Below, piece by piece: positions 9,134 to 18,448 of a stretch of 64,000 bases of DNA. The stretch's first letter is position 1; every line of letters begins with the position of its first letter. The notes under the pieces are model-generated. The model ran no database searches, was not told where the DNA came from, and was given only the letters and a program-made list of their open reading frames with translations. Source of the DNA: Flavobacterium hercynium (lineage in GTDB: Bacteria > Bacteroidota > Bacteroidia > Flavobacteriales > Flavobacteriaceae); assembly GCF_002217285.1 (NCBI RefSeq), contig NZ_MUGW01000050.1, forward strand, positions 1 to 64,000. Reading direction: 5' to 3'. A program made the position numbers and the translations under genes.

Positions 9134-10138
9134 ATGTCAAAAGTAAAATTAGGAATAAACGGATTCGGACGTATCGGAAGAATCGTTTTTAGAGAAACTT
9201 TCAATAGAGATAATGTAGAAGTAGTTGCAATTAACGATTTGTTAGATGTTGATCACTTAGCTTACTTATTAAAATATGATTCAGTTCACGGACGTTTTAA
9301 CGGTACTGTTGAAGTAAAAGAAGGAAAACTTTATGTAAACGGAAGAAATATCCGTATCACTGCAGAAAGAAATCCAGCTGATTTAAAATGGAACGAAGTT
9401 GATGTTGATGTAGTAGCAGAATGTACTGGTATTTTTACAACAATCGAAACTGCAAATGAGCACATTAAAGGTGGTGCTAAAAAAGTAATCATTTCTGCTC
9501 CGTCTGCAGATGCTCCAATGTTTGTAATGGGAGTAAACCACGAATCAGCAAAAGCTACTGATTTAGTAGTTTCTAATGCTTCATGTACTACAAACTGTTT
9601 AGCTCCTTTAGCTAAAGTTATTCACGATAATTTCGAAATTGTTGAAGGTTTAATGACTACTGTTCATGCTACAACTTCAACTCAAATGACAGCTGATGGT
9701 CCTTCTAGAAAAGACTGGAGAGGTGGACGTGCTGCAAGCATCAACATCATCCCATCTTCAACTGGAGCTGCTAAAGCTGTTGGAAAAGTAATTCCTGCTT
9801 TAAATGGAAAATTAACTGGAATGTCTTTCCGTGTTCCTACTGCTGACGTTTCTGTAGTAGATTTAACAGTAAAAGTAGCTAAAGAAACTTCTTACGAAGA
9901 AATTATGGCTGTTTTGAAAAAAGCTTCAGAAAACGAATTGAAAGGTATTTTAGGATATACTGAAGATGCTGTTGTTTCTCAAGATTTTATCTCTGATAAA
10001 AGAACTTCAATTGTTGATGCAACTGCAGGAATTGGTTTAAACTCAACTTTCTTCAAATTAGTATCTTGGTATGATAATGAGTACGGATACTCAAGCAAAT
10101 TGATCGATTTATCTGTGCATATCGCAGGTTTAAAATAA
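9134..10138 (+). CDS. gap: Glyceraldehyde-3-phosphate dehydrogenase
   Basis: Oxidises and phosphorylates glyceraldehyde-3-phosphate to 1,3-bisphosphoglycerate with NAD. At 334 residues it has the usual tetrameric GAPDH subunit length. Seen: the Rossmann motif KLGINGFGRIGR at the N-terminus, the active-site SNASCTTNCLAP with catalytic Cys near residue 151, and WYDNEYGYSSKL at the C-terminus. It may share a transcript with pfkA, and a strong terminator follows. Codon usage is cleaner than its neighbours, as expected for a highly expressed gene. Confidence 0.98.
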   Translation: MSKVKLGINGFGRIGRIVFRETFNRDNVEVVAINDLLDVDHLAYLLKYDSVHGRFNGTVEVKEGKLYVNGRNIRITAERNPADLKWNEVDVDVVAECTGIFTTIETANEHIKGGAKKVIISAPSADAPMFVMGVNHESAKATDLVVSNASCTTNCLAPLAKVIHDNFEIVEGLMTTVHATTSTQMTADGPSRKDWRGGRAASINIIPSSTGAAKAVGKVIPALNGKLTGMSFRVPTADVSVVDLTVKVAKETSYEEIMAVLKKASENELKGILGYTEDAVVSQDFISDKRTSIVDATAGIGLNSTFFKLVSWYDNEYGYSSKLIDLSVHIAGLK

Positions 10139-10154
10139 TAGCTTATAATTTGCG

Positions 10155-10189
10155 AAATCCCGTTGCCGGTTAAGTGTAACGGGATTTTC
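10155..10189 (+). terminator. Rho-independent terminator after gap
   Basis: Stem AAATCCCGTT/AACGGGATTT (10155-10164 with 10178-10187), then T-rich sequence. It ends the pfkA-gap unit. Confidence 0.85.
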
Positions 10190-10225
10190 TTATTTTGTTT
10201 GGCCTATAATTAATCTATAAAAGTT

Positions 10226-10263
10226 TATTTTTGGATTAATTTTAGAAAAAACTAATCCAAAAA
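10226..10263 (+). promoter_or_regulatory. nagK-like promoter -7 box inside an 11-bp inverted repeat
   Basis: TATTTTTG (10226-10233) matches TAnnTTTG. It overlaps the left arm of a perfect inverted repeat TTTTTGGATTA (10228-10238) / TAATCCAAAAA (10253-10263) that ends 9 bases before the ATG. It could be an operator or a 5'-UTR hairpin. Confidence 0.5.
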
Positions 10264-10272
10264 CTAAATAAA

Positions 10273-11124
10273 ATGAAATTAATAGTTGATAGTGGGTCTA
10301 CTAAAGCCGATTGGATTGCAATTGATGATAATGGAAAAGTATTATTCACAACACAAACACTAGGATTAAATCCTGAAATTCTTGACGGTCCTGAAATCGT
10401 TTCACGATTAAACGATCGTTTTGATATCCTGCAAAATAAAAAAAATGCTACACATTTGTTCTTTTACGGAGCCGGATGTGGAACTGAAAGAATGCAGACT
10501 GCACTTTCTCAAATTTTTCAGGAATACTTTAGCAATGCAATTGTTGAAGTTCACGAAGATACTTATGCAGCGGTATATGCTACAACTCCAAAAGGAGAAT
10601 CGGCAATCGTTAGTATTTTAGGAACAGGTTCTAATTGCAGCTATTTTGATGGAAAAGTATTGCATCAAAAAGTACAATCTCTTGGTTATATTGCCATGGA
10701 TGATTGCAGCGGAAATGTTTTTGGTAAAGAATTGATTAGAAAATACTACTTCAATAAAATGCCACAAGAACTAGCGGTTGAATTTGAAAAAGAATACAAC
10801 CTGGATGCTGATTTTATCAAGAATAAATTATACAAAGAACCAAACCCTAATGCGTATTTAGCGACTTTTGCAAAGTTCTTAATTAAACATAAAGATTCAG
10901 AATTTTGTAGAAAGATTATATTCAAAGGGATGAAGTCTTTTGTTAAAAATTATATCAAACAGTTTGATAATTGTCAGGAAGTGCCAGTTCATTTCGTAGG
11001 TTCAATTGCATTTTACCTTAAAGATGAATTACAGGAAACTTTTGATAAATACGAACTTAAATTAGGAAATGTTTTAAGAAGACCAATTGATGGTTTGATT
11101 GCGTACCATGTTGCTAATCAATAA
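10273..11124 (+). CDS. BadF/BadG-type ATPase, probable N-acetylglucosamine kinase
   Basis: A 283-residue ASKHA-fold kinase. Seen: the phosphate-1 loop LIVDSGSTKADWIAID at the N-terminus, FFYGAGCG, the acidic HEDTYAAVYAT segment, SILGTGSNCSYF (phosphate-2) and GYIAMDDCSGNVFGKEL. Members of this group phosphorylate GlcNAc or related amino sugars. In this window it would supply GlcNAc-6-phosphate to the NagB fusion of the chitin locus 34 kb away, although its neighbours are glycolytic (pfkA, gap, mgsA). Substrate is inferred from family only; glucosamine or muramic-type sugars are alternatives. Confidence 0.8.
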   Translation: MKLIVDSGSTKADWIAIDDNGKVLFTTQTLGLNPEILDGPEIVSRLNDRFDILQNKKNATHLFFYGAGCGTERMQTALSQIFQEYFSNAIVEVHEDTYAAVYATTPKGESAIVSILGTGSNCSYFDGKVLHQKVQSLGYIAMDDCSGNVFGKELIRKYYFNKMPQELAVEFEKEYNLDADFIKNKLYKEPNPNAYLATFAKFLIKHKDSEFCRKIIFKGMKSFVKNYIKQFDNCQEVPVHFVGSIAFYLKDELQETFDKYELKLGNVLRRPIDGLIAYHVANQ

Positions 11125-11132
11125 GTAAATAT

Positions 11133-11507
11133 ATGGAAATAGCTATAATTGCTCACGATGGAAAGAAGGCAGATATGCTTCAGTTTTTAAATAAAAACAA
11201 AGAACTTCTTATTAGGGAAAACATAAAACTAATCGCAACAGGAACTACAGGAAGCAAGGCAATAGAAGCCGGTTTTGAAGTAAAAAGAATGTTATCAGGA
11301 CCATTGGGTGGTGATGCTCAGATTGCTGCTCGTGTAGCAGTTGGAGAAACGCAGATGGTGTTCTTTTTTAAAGATCCTTTAGCCAGTCACGCTCATGAAG
11401 TAGATATAAACATGCTAATTCGCGTTTGCGACGTTCATAATGTACCGTTAGCCACTAATGAGGCTTCAGCACAATTGTTATTAAATGCCATTGCATTACA
11501 ATTATAG
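11133..11507 (+). CDS. mgsA: Methylglyoxal synthase
   Basis: Converts dihydroxyacetone phosphate to methylglyoxal and phosphate, a bypass that relieves sugar-phosphate build-up. It has 124 residues. Seen: IAIIAHDGKKADM at the N-terminus (catalytic His/Asp region), the phosphate-binding TGTTG, SGPLGGDAQIAARV with the catalytic Asp, and FKDPLASHAHEVDI, all diagnostic. It begins 8 bases after the sugar kinase stop, so the two form an operon. Confidence 0.96.
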   Translation: MEIAIIAHDGKKADMLQFLNKNKELLIRENIKLIATGTTGSKAIEAGFEVKRMLSGPLGGDAQIAARVAVGETQMVFFFKDPLASHAHEVDINMLIRVCDVHNVPLATNEASAQLLLNAIALQL

Positions 11508-11539
11508 AAAAATACCACAAGTTTTTAAATTATTCAAAG

Positions 11540-11570
11540 AACCGTTTCAATTGCTGAAGCGGTTTTTTTT
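11540..11570 (+). terminator. Rho-independent terminator after mgsA
   Basis: A 10-bp stem (11540-11549 with 11555-11564, one G-T wobble) rich in AACCG/CGGTT, followed by eight T. Confidence 0.85.
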
Positions 11571-11639
11571 ATGCTAATCCATTGATAAGGAGAAGAAAAA
11601 CAACAGATAATTGTTTTTATAAAAAGGAAGTGTACTAAA

Positions 11640-11672
11640 TATGCCGTTGTTTTTCTACAAAGCAACGGCATA
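11640..11672. terminator. Terminator-like inverted repeat between mgsA and ridA
   Basis: Perfect arms TATGCCGTTG / CAACGGCATA with a 13-base loop just downstream of ridA on the minus strand. The minus-strand transcript lacks a long U-run after the stem, so it may stabilise an end rather than terminate. Confidence 0.55.
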
Positions 11673-11684
11673 TCATTTTATTTT

Positions 11685-12065
11685 TTATTGTACTGCAATT
11701 ACAGATATTTCTACATTTACATTTTTTGGCAGGCAAGCTACCTGAACAGTTTCACGGGCTGGTGCTGTTTTTTCGTCAAAGTATGATCCGTAAACAGTAT
11801 TGATAGCGCCAAAGTTATTCATATCCATGATGAAAATGGTTGCTTTTACCACGTTTTCAAAAGTCATATTTGCAGCCTCTAAAATAGCAGCAATGTTTTG
11901 CATTACCTGATGTGTTTCATCATTAATATTTTCGGTAACAAGTTCTCCGGAAGTTGGATTAATTGCTATTTGTCCTGATGCATAAAGAGTATTTCCTGAT
12001 AATATAGCCTGATTGTAAGGTCCGATTGGAGCCGGAGCTTTGTCGGTAAAAATGATTTTTTTCAT
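11685..12065 (-). CDS. ridA: RidA-family reactive enamine/imine deaminase
   Basis: Hydrolyses the enamine/imine intermediates released by PLP enzymes such as threonine dehydratase, protecting other PLP enzymes. It has 126 residues, the usual size. Seen: KAPAPIGPYNQAI, GNTLYASGQIAINP, the ETHQVMQNIAAILEA helix, and the C-terminal PARETVQVACLPKNVNVEI with the substrate-carboxylate Arg. It lies downstream of lptD on the same strand, 115 bases away. The gap holds a CAGCTGTT/AACAGCTG inverted repeat (12103-12110, 12145-12152). Confidence 0.95.
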   Translation of the reverse strand: MKKIIFTDKAPAPIGPYNQAILSGNTLYASGQIAINPTSGELVTENINDETHQVMQNIAAILEAANMTFENVVKATIFIMDMNNFGAINTVYGSYFDEKTAPARETVQVACLPKNVNVEISVIAVQ

Positions 12066-12180
12066 AATAATTGTTTTTTAAAAATGCTAAAATAGATATT
12101 TACAGCTGTTGAAGAATGTATGATAGTCACACATAAATACTCTTAACAGCTGCAAAGATTTTAATCTAATTTACGATTAT

Positions 12181-14841
12181 TTATCGATTAGAAGTACTTC
12201 TTTTGTTCCATTTAATGTCGCTAAGCATACCGGATTTAATTCCAATAAAGAAATTCCAGTTAGAGTTAACACCAAGTGGTGTGTAGTTAAATGCCATTCT
12301 CCAGCTTAACAAATCTCTTTCAAAACGAAATTGAGTAAATGTAACCCCTTTTTGTACAAAGTCGTAACCGGTAGAAACACCACCTTTCCATTTTGGAGTA
12401 ATATCGGTGTTTACGGAAATCATAATAGAATTTCCTGATATTTTGTTTTCGCGATTTACGTTAGAGTAGGTTAGCGAATAGGCAAGCGTCATATCCCATG
12501 GAATCTTTGAATTAAAGAACTCTGTAATGACATTTTCGCTCTCGTCATCTTCACTGTTAAACTGACTGTTTCTGGTGTCATTCAAGTCGGTATTGGTACC
12601 GAATAAATCATCATTTCGACCACCATTCCGTTCGCTTTGCTGGTTTTTAGTTTCTTTTGTTCCCTTATTCGAGATCGAATAGTTCATTGTTACGTTAGCA
12701 CTTGTCATTCTGAATAAACTTCCGCCGTTTTCAATATTGTACATATTCATACGTGTTCCGGAATTATCTATAGCATAAGGATCTAAAGTAGCGCCAAAGT
12801 TCATATTCATTTTGTTGTCAAAGAATTGAGTTCCACCGCTCACAACGACAGGTGACCATGCTAAAGTTTCTTTACCATTTGCATTGAAATTATAGGAGGT
12901 AGCAAAATTTAAATTGTTTAACAGCATTATTTTTTTAGGCTCCGTTTTTGTACTGTCGCGATCTCTTACTTTAGCTTCAAATGTATTGCTTAAAGAGAAG
13001 CCAACGACGTTGGAGTTCTCTTTGCTTGGTACGCCGTAAATACCACCCTCAAAACGCGTGTATTGTGTCGTTATTCTGCCTGAAGCATCTGTTCCGTATG
13101 TGTCGTAATATCTTTCAAAACTTGGCGTGTATGCGTACGTAATCGAAGGTCGCATGACGTGACGAATAGATTGTATTTTTTTATCGGCACCAAGATTAAA
13201 AGTACCATAAATGGTAGTTCCTAAATTCGTGCTGAAATTGTATGTTCTAAAAGCATCAAAGCCATTTATCGTTGTAGTCTGAACACTGCTTAAATCGTTA
13301 TTATATTCTTTTTCTACCGTTTTAGTAACCCATGTTTCCTGAAAGTTTGTTGAAGCACCGGCGCTAAAATATTTAAATAGTTTGAAGTTTGTACTAATTG
13401 GAATAGAGTGTTGCATTCCTATTTGAGCATCTTTGAACATTTGAGGTTTAAAGAATAAAGAGTCAGTTGTTGTAAAACTGTTTTTACCGCTCAGATTATA
13501 TTGTAAATTGATGTTTTTAATGAATCCTTTTTTCACACCATCTTTTCCAACAAACGGATAGACACGATCAATACTCGCCTGCAACGATGGAAGGGTCATG
13601 TTAATTTGTTCTGTTTGTGTATTTTGAGAGTGTGTTGCTGTAAGCGATACTCTGGCTTGCGGAACAGTGTTGAAAGTTTTGTTATAAGAGATCGACGAAC
13701 TCAACGTATTGTTCAAATTAGAACCTACGTTCGCCTGATTAATAGATTGTTTGAAGTATTTACTGCTACCCATGTTCACAGACGCAGAAAAAGTCGAATT
13801 AGGATTCGATTTAGTGTCCTTAGCATGCGACCACTGAATGTTGTAAATGTTTTGTCTCGAGTAATCCGGATAACCTCTCTCGCTGTTGATTAAGTTTTTG
13901 TATCGAACATTTATGTTTCCTCTGTATTTGTATCTTTTGGCATACGAAGATTCAAAACGCATAGCATAACTACCGTTGGTGTAGTAATCTGCTAGGGCCG
14001 TAAGGTCATAATTGTCGCTTAATGCAAAATAATAACCTAAGTTTTGAAGAGAGAATCCACGCGTGTTAGAGTCGTTATAACTAGGAAGAATAATTCCTGA
14101 TACGCTTTTTTCCTGACTCATTGGGAAATAAGCAAAAGGCAATGCCAAAGGTGTTGGCACATCAGCAATAACCATGTTGGTTAAACCTGTAATTACTTTT
14201 TTTCCGGGAATAAATTTTACCTTATTTGTTTGAAAGTAATATTCCGGATTGTCAATATCTTTTGAAGTAGTAAATCGCGCACCTTTAAGAAAATAAACAG
14301 AGTCATTTTCTTTTTTGGTCACGGCAGCTTTTATTTTAAACTCTCCTTGTTCCGTTCTTGAATTGTAAATTAAAGCTTTTTGAGTTTTAAAATTAAATCG
14401 AATGGAATCGGGCTGAACTTCACTTGCGCCTTGTTTAAAATTAGGATATTGCGTTAGAGTTCCGGTAGAATCTTTTATTCTTCCGGCATAAACTTCGTCT
14501 TTTTCATAATCAAGAACGATAATTCCTGACTTAAGTTCGACATCTTTATAATACAACTCACCTTCATTATAAAGTGTGATTTTTTTATTTTTCTGATCAA
14601 TTTTAGCGTAATCCTTTGCTCTGTATTTTACTTTTCCGTCCAGAAAAGCTTTTTTTGGCTTAACGCTATCAACTTTTACAGTGTCAGCAGGTATAATTTC
14701 CGGTATAATCTCAGGTTTATCTGTTTGTTTTACAGTTTTTAACGGAGTTTTCTTTGATTTTATTTCCTGCGAATATATTTCACCACAACCAAAGGTTAGG
14801 AAAAATGATATTAAAACGATATTAAATAAGTTTGTATGCAA
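12181..14841 (-). CDS. lptD: LPS-assembly outer-membrane protein LptD (OstA)
   Basis: About 886 residues. The N-terminal secretion signal (LHTNLFNIVLISFFLTFGCG) is followed by an OstA/LptA-like periplasmic domain (KVKYRAKDYAKIDQKNKK..LYNEGELYYKDVELKSG, in overlapping pieces). A large C-terminal beta-barrel follows with many aromatic, alternating strands and LALPFAYFPMSQEKSVSGI typical of LptD. It inserts lipopolysaccharide into the outer leaflet. The open frame extends to 14925, but a perfect -7 box (TACCTTTG, 14846-14839) lies inside that extension, so I take the TTG at 14841 or a start just downstream. It is divergent from the amidase gene. Confidence 0.88.
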   Translation of the reverse strand: MHTNLFNIVLISFFLTFGCGEIYSQEIKSKKTPLKTVKQTDKPEIIPEIIPADTVKVDSVKPKKAFLDGKVKYRAKDYAKIDQKNKKITLYNEGELYYKDVELKSGIIVLDYEKDEVYAGRIKDSTGTLTQYPNFKQGASEVQPDSIRFNFKTQKALIYNSRTEQGEFKIKAAVTKKENDSVYFLKGARFTTSKDIDNPEYYFQTNKVKFIPGKKVITGLTNMVIADVPTPLALPFAYFPMSQEKSVSGIILPSYNDSNTRGFSLQNLGYYFALSDNYDLTALADYYTNGSYAMRFESSYAKRYKYRGNINVRYKNLINSERGYPDYSRQNIYNIQWSHAKDTKSNPNSTFSASVNMGSSKYFKQSINQANVGSNLNNTLSSSISYNKTFNTVPQARVSLTATHSQNTQTEQINMTLPSLQASIDRVYPFVGKDGVKKGFIKNINLQYNLSGKNSFTTTDSLFFKPQMFKDAQIGMQHSIPISTNFKLFKYFSAGASTNFQETWVTKTVEKEYNNDLSSVQTTTINGFDAFRTYNFSTNLGTTIYGTFNLGADKKIQSIRHVMRPSITYAYTPSFERYYDTYGTDASGRITTQYTRFEGGIYGVPSKENSNVVGFSLSNTFEAKVRDRDSTKTEPKKIMLLNNLNFATSYNFNANGKETLAWSPVVVSGGTQFFDNKMNMNFGATLDPYAIDNSGTRMNMYNIENGGSLFRMTSANVTMNYSISNKGTKETKNQQSERNGGRNDDLFGTNTDLNDTRNSQFNSEDDESENVITEFFNSKIPWDMTLAYSLTYSNVNRENKISGNSIMISVNTDITPKWKGGVSTGYDFVQKGVTFTQFRFERDLLSWRMAFNYTPLGVNSNWNFFIGIKSGMLSDIKWNKRSTSNR

Positions 14842-14846
14842 AGGTA
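14839..14846 (-). promoter_or_regulatory. lptD -7 promoter box overlapping its candidate start codon
   Basis: TACCTTTG on the minus strand matches TAnnTTTG exactly. Its final TTG is itself the most upstream plausible start codon for lptD, which implies a very short leader or a non-canonical start downstream. Confidence 0.45.
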
Positions 14847-14974
14847 TAAATGCTATTTTTGTAAAAGTATGGCGTGTTTTTTGACATGTCAAACTTACAT
14901 ATAATTTTTTGGCAAAAATAATCAATTATAAAAATTATAGTAGTTGCATTTTATTAAAATTAACTTTTATATTT

Positions 14975-16093
14975 ATGAATATATTTAACAAAACTAAATT
15001 TACTTTTAGTTTTTTTCTTATGCTAACATTTTTTTGCTCCTATAGTCAGACTAATGTTTTTAAAGTAACTCTTGATGCAGGACATGGTGATCATGATTTT
15101 GGTGCAGTTTACAGCGGTAGAATAGAAAAGAATATTGCTTTGGCTATTGTTTTAAAAGTTGGAAAAATTTTGGAAGCAAGTCCAAATGTTGATGTAATTT
15201 ATACTCGTAAGACAGATGTTTTTATAGATCTTGTCGAGAGAGCAAACATTGCCAACAGAGCAAACTCAAATATTTTTGTTTCTATACATTGTAATGCAAA
15301 CAAAAATACTGCAGCAGACGGAACAGAAACTTATGTTATGGGTTTAAGTAAAGTAGCATCAAACCTTGAAGCGGCGAAGAAAGAGAACTCGGTTATTACT
15401 TTGGAGAAAGATTATAAACGAAAATATGAAGGTTTTGATCCTAACTCTCCTGAATCATTAATAGGGATGACACTTATGCAGGAGGAATATCTGGACAACA
15501 GTATTTCGCTTGCTACCTATATTGAGCATAATTTTGAAAAGTTAGGTAAAAAATTGCGTCAGGGAGGTGTAAAACAAGCTCCTTTTATGGTATTGCATAA
15601 AGCTTATATGCCAAGAGTTTTGGTGGAAACTGGTTTTATATCAAACCCGACAGAAGGGAATATTTTGAATTCTGAAGAAGGACAAAATGATGTTGCAAAA
15701 GCTATTGCCGAAGCAATTCTTAGCTATAAAAGAGAATATTTTGGTTCCGGAACTCCGGATATGTCAGATGTAAGACCAGCAAAAGATACGTCGACACCCA
15801 CCAAACCAAAAACCGCCACAGTAGTTAAAAACAGTCCAAAGGGAACTTTCTTTAAAGTACAACTTTTAGCAAGTGTTAATAATACATCATTAAATCCTAA
15901 AAACTTTAAAGGACTAAAAAATATATCAGTGCTATTTGAAAACAATATATATAAGTATTTCTACGAGGAAACTTCTGACTACAATGCAGCACAAAAATAT
16001 TTGCAAGAGGCTAAAAGTAAAGGGTATAACAATGCTTTTTTGATTGCTTTTAAAGATGGGGAAAAAATAAGTATTCAGGACGCAATCAAATAA
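14975..16093 (+). CDS. N-acetylmuramoyl-L-alanine amidase with C-terminal SPOR-like domain
   Basis: A Zn-dependent Amidase_3 enzyme that cleaves the amide between MurNAc and the stem peptide, for cell separation and wall recycling. Signal peptide: FTFSFFLMLTFFCSYSQ. Catalytic core: VTLDAGHGDHDFGAV (first His), KNIALAIVLKVG, SIHCNAN (metal His) and VLVETGFISNPTEG with the catalytic Glu. The C-terminal roughly 80 residues (FKVQLLASV to the end) resemble a peptidoglycan-binding SPOR domain. Start ATG 14975 is preferred over the open extension to 14909, which lacks a signal sequence. Confidence 0.92.
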   Translation: MNIFNKTKFTFSFFLMLTFFCSYSQTNVFKVTLDAGHGDHDFGAVYSGRIEKNIALAIVLKVGKILEASPNVDVIYTRKTDVFIDLVERANIANRANSNIFVSIHCNANKNTAADGTETYVMGLSKVASNLEAAKKENSVITLEKDYKRKYEGFDPNSPESLIGMTLMQEEYLDNSISLATYIEHNFEKLGKKLRQGGVKQAPFMVLHKAYMPRVLVETGFISNPTEGNILNSEEGQNDVAKAIAEAILSYKREYFGSGTPDMSDVRPAKDTSTPTKPKTATVVKNSPKGTFFKVQLLASVNNTSLNPKNFKGLKNISVLFENNIYKYFYEETSDYNAAQKYLQEAKSKGYNNAFLIAFKDGEKISIQDAIK

Positions 16094-16119
16094 TTAACCA
16101 CAAGTTCGAATATTTATAT

Positions 16120-16127
16120 TAATTTTG
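16120..16127 (+). promoter_or_regulatory. -7 promoter box upstream of MCE gene
   Basis: TAATTTTG, an exact TAnnTTTG match, 17 bases before the TTG start of the MCE protein. It suggests that gene can be transcribed separately from the amidase. Confidence 0.5.
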
Positions 16128-16144
16128 TACAAACACTTAGAATT

Positions 16145-17107
16145 TTGAAAATAACAAGAGAAATTAAAACGGCTATTTTAGTCATCGCTTCAATTCTATT
16201 ATTTATTTGGGGCTACAGTTTTTTAAAAGGGAGAGACCTTTTTACAAATTATAAAACGTTATATGTTGAATATGATAATGTTGAAGGCTTAGCAGCTTCA
16301 GCTCCGGTTACTTTAAACGGACTAGTTATAGGTAAAGTAACTAAAATTTCGATCAATGAAACTACAGGAAAATTATTAATAGAATTACAGTTAAAAACTG
16401 ATTTCTTAATTTCTAAAACCAGTAAAGCATCTTTGTATTCTCCAGGAGTAATTTCCGGAAAGCAAATTGCAATCCTGCCTAATTTTGCTGATAAGGAAGA
16501 AGCCGTTGATGGTCAGACATTAGAAGCTGACGTACAGCTAGGCTTAACAGATAGGTTAGGAACTCAAATTCAGCCTCTTCAACAAAAACTTGATAAGTTA
16601 TTAGGTGATGTTGATGTTTTGGTATTAGGAGTAAACAATGTTCTGGATAAAAAAGGTCAGGAAGATCTTAAGTATTCTTTGGAAAACTTAAATCATACCC
16701 TGAAACAATTTCATCAGGCTTCAAAAACTTTAAATTCAATTTTAGATGCAAACAAAGGACAAATTAATGGAGTTGTAACGAACTTTAATAAGATGTCTAA
16801 TAATTTTTCTAAAATATCGGATTCTTTAAATAAAGCTGATTTAGGTAAAACAGTACGAAACCTAAACCAGACTTTAGCTAAAGTTGATGGTATTATGTCG
16901 AATTTAAACTCAGGAAAAGGTACAGCCGGTAAATTGCTAAACGATGATGCTTTGTATAATAACTTATCTAAGACTTCAAAAGAATTAGAATTATTGTTAC
17001 AAGACGTTCGTCTTTATCCAACACGTTATGTAAATGTTTCTCTTTTTGGAAAGAAAAACAAGCCATACGTTGCACCGAAAGACTCAACTTCAACTACGAA
17101 AAAATAA
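16145..17107 (+). CDS. MlaD-family (MCE domain) lipid transport protein
   Basis: A 320-residue single-pass protein: N-terminal transmembrane segment AILVIASILLFIWGYSFL (about 10-27), then the MCE domain with YVEYDNVEGLAASAPVTLNG and GKVTKI, then a long helical region rich in Asn/Leu heptads (about 150-280). MCE proteins carry phospholipids between inner and outer membrane as the periplasmic subunit of Mla-type ABC systems. The ATPase and permease genes are not in this window. The start is TTG. It follows the amidase and precedes the Fe-S membrane subunit by 6 bases. Confidence 0.93.
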   Translation: MKITREIKTAILVIASILLFIWGYSFLKGRDLFTNYKTLYVEYDNVEGLAASAPVTLNGLVIGKVTKISINETTGKLLIELQLKTDFLISKTSKASLYSPGVISGKQIAILPNFADKEEAVDGQTLEADVQLGLTDRLGTQIQPLQQKLDKLLGDVDVLVLGVNNVLDKKGQEDLKYSLENLNHTLKQFHQASKTLNSILDANKGQINGVVTNFNKMSNNFSKISDSLNKADLGKTVRNLNQTLAKVDGIMSNLNSGKGTAGKLLNDDALYNNLSKTSKELELLLQDVRLYPTRYVNVSLFGKKNKPYVAPKDSTSTTKK

Positions 17108-17113
17108 TTAAGT

Positions 17114-18448
17114 ATGAGCTATTTAGATAATATTTTATTCGCAATCCTTCTTATAGTTGGTTTTGGTTTTTTTGCAAAGAGTGTAAAAAAGATCATCCGA
17201 AACATTAACTTAGGAGTAGACGTAGATAGAAAAGATAATTCTAAAGCGCGTTGGTCAAATATGGCCATGATTGCTCTTGGGCAGTCAAAAATGGTAAAAC
17301 GTCCTGTAGCGGGAGTGCTGCATATCGTTGTTTACCTTGGATTTATCATTATTAATATCGAATTACTTGAAATTATTATTGATGGTTTATTCGGTACACA
17401 CAGAGTATTTGCTTTTTTAGGAACAGCTTATGATGTATTAATAGGTTCTTTTGAAATATTAGCACTTTTAGTTTTAGTAGCAGTATCCGTTTTTTGGATC
17501 AGAAGAAATGTTATTAAACTAAAACGATTCATTAATAAAGATTTGACAGGATTTCCTAAAAGTGATGCGAATTACATCTTGTATTTCGAGATGGTATTAA
17601 TGACTTTGTTCTTATTAATGAACGCATCTGATTTGCATTTACAGAATGTTCCCGGTGGATTCTCACATTTTCATAAAGCAGGAAGTTTTCCTGTGAGCCA
17701 GTTTATTGCTCCTATTTTTAATGGATTGTCGAATGAATTGGTAATGGTATTGTCTGAAATTTTTTGGTGGTTGCATATAGCAGGTATTTTAGTGTTTATG
17801 AACTATTTATATTTCTCAAAACACTTGCATATCCTTTTGGCTTTTCCAAATACGTATTTTGCTAATTTAAATCCACAAGGAAAGTTTGATAATCTGGCGT
17901 CTGTTACAAAAGAGGTAAAATTGATGATGGATCCAAATGCTGATCCTTTTGCAGCGGCACCTGTTGATGAAAATGCTGCTCCAAGTAAATTTGGTGCAAG
18001 TGATGTCCAGGATTTAAACTGGGTACAGCTTTTAAATGCTTACACTTGTACAGAATGTGGTCGTTGTACTTCTGCATGTCCGGCAAATCAAACAGGAAAA
18101 AAATTGTCTCCTCGTAAGATTATGATGGATACAAGAGACCGTTTACAAGAAGTGGGAAATAATATAGATGCTAATAAAGGTGTTTTTGTTCCGGATAACA
18201 AATCGTTGTTAAATGATTATATAACTCCGGAAGAATTATGGGCTTGTACATCATGTAATGCTTGTGTAGAAGAATGTCCTGTAAATATTAGTCCGTTATC
18301 TATTATCATAGATATGAGACGTTATTTGGTAATGGAACAAAGTGCGGCTCCAATGTCATTGAACGCTATGATGACCAATATTGAGAACAACAGTGCACCT
18401 TGGCAATACAATCAGCAAGACCGATTGAATTGGAAAAACGAAAACTAG
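17114..18448 (+). CDS. Membrane-bound [4Fe-4S] heterodisulfide reductase-like subunit
   Basis: 444 residues. The N-terminal half has several membrane spans with a nitrate-reductase-gamma/HdrE-like character. The C-terminal half has two ferredoxin motifs, CTECGRCTSACPANQTGK and CTSCNACVEECPVNISPL. This looks like a quinone-interacting, haem b or Fe-S electron-transfer subunit. Together with the downstream CCG-domain protein it forms an HdrDE/GlpC-type module that passes electrons between a soluble donor and menaquinone. The physiological substrate is unknown. A 418-base repeat array separates it from its partner. Confidence 0.88.
   Translation: MSYLDNILFAILLIVGFGFFAKSVKKIIRNINLGVDVDRKDNSKARWSNMAMIALGQSKMVKRPVAGVLHIVVYLGFIIINIELLEIIIDGLFGTHRVFAFLGTAYDVLIGSFEILALLVLVAVSVFWIRRNVIKLKRFINKDLTGFPKSDANYILYFEMVLMTLFLLMNASDLHLQNVPGGFSHFHKAGSFPVSQFIAPIFNGLSNELVMVLSEIFWWLHIAGILVFMNYLYFSKHLHILLAFPNTYFANLNPQGKFDNLASVTKEVKLMMDPNADPFAAAPVDENAAPSKFGASDVQDLNWVQLLNAYTCTECGRCTSACPANQTGKKLSPRKIMMDTRDRLQEVGNNIDANKGVFVPDNKSLLNDYITPEELWACTSCNACVEECPVNISPLSIIIDMRRYLVMEQSAAPMSLNAMMTNIENNSAPWQYNQQDRLNWKNEN

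Noticed and set aside
14909..14974. Amidase start at 14909
   Set aside because: No signal peptide begins there; ATG 14975 does.
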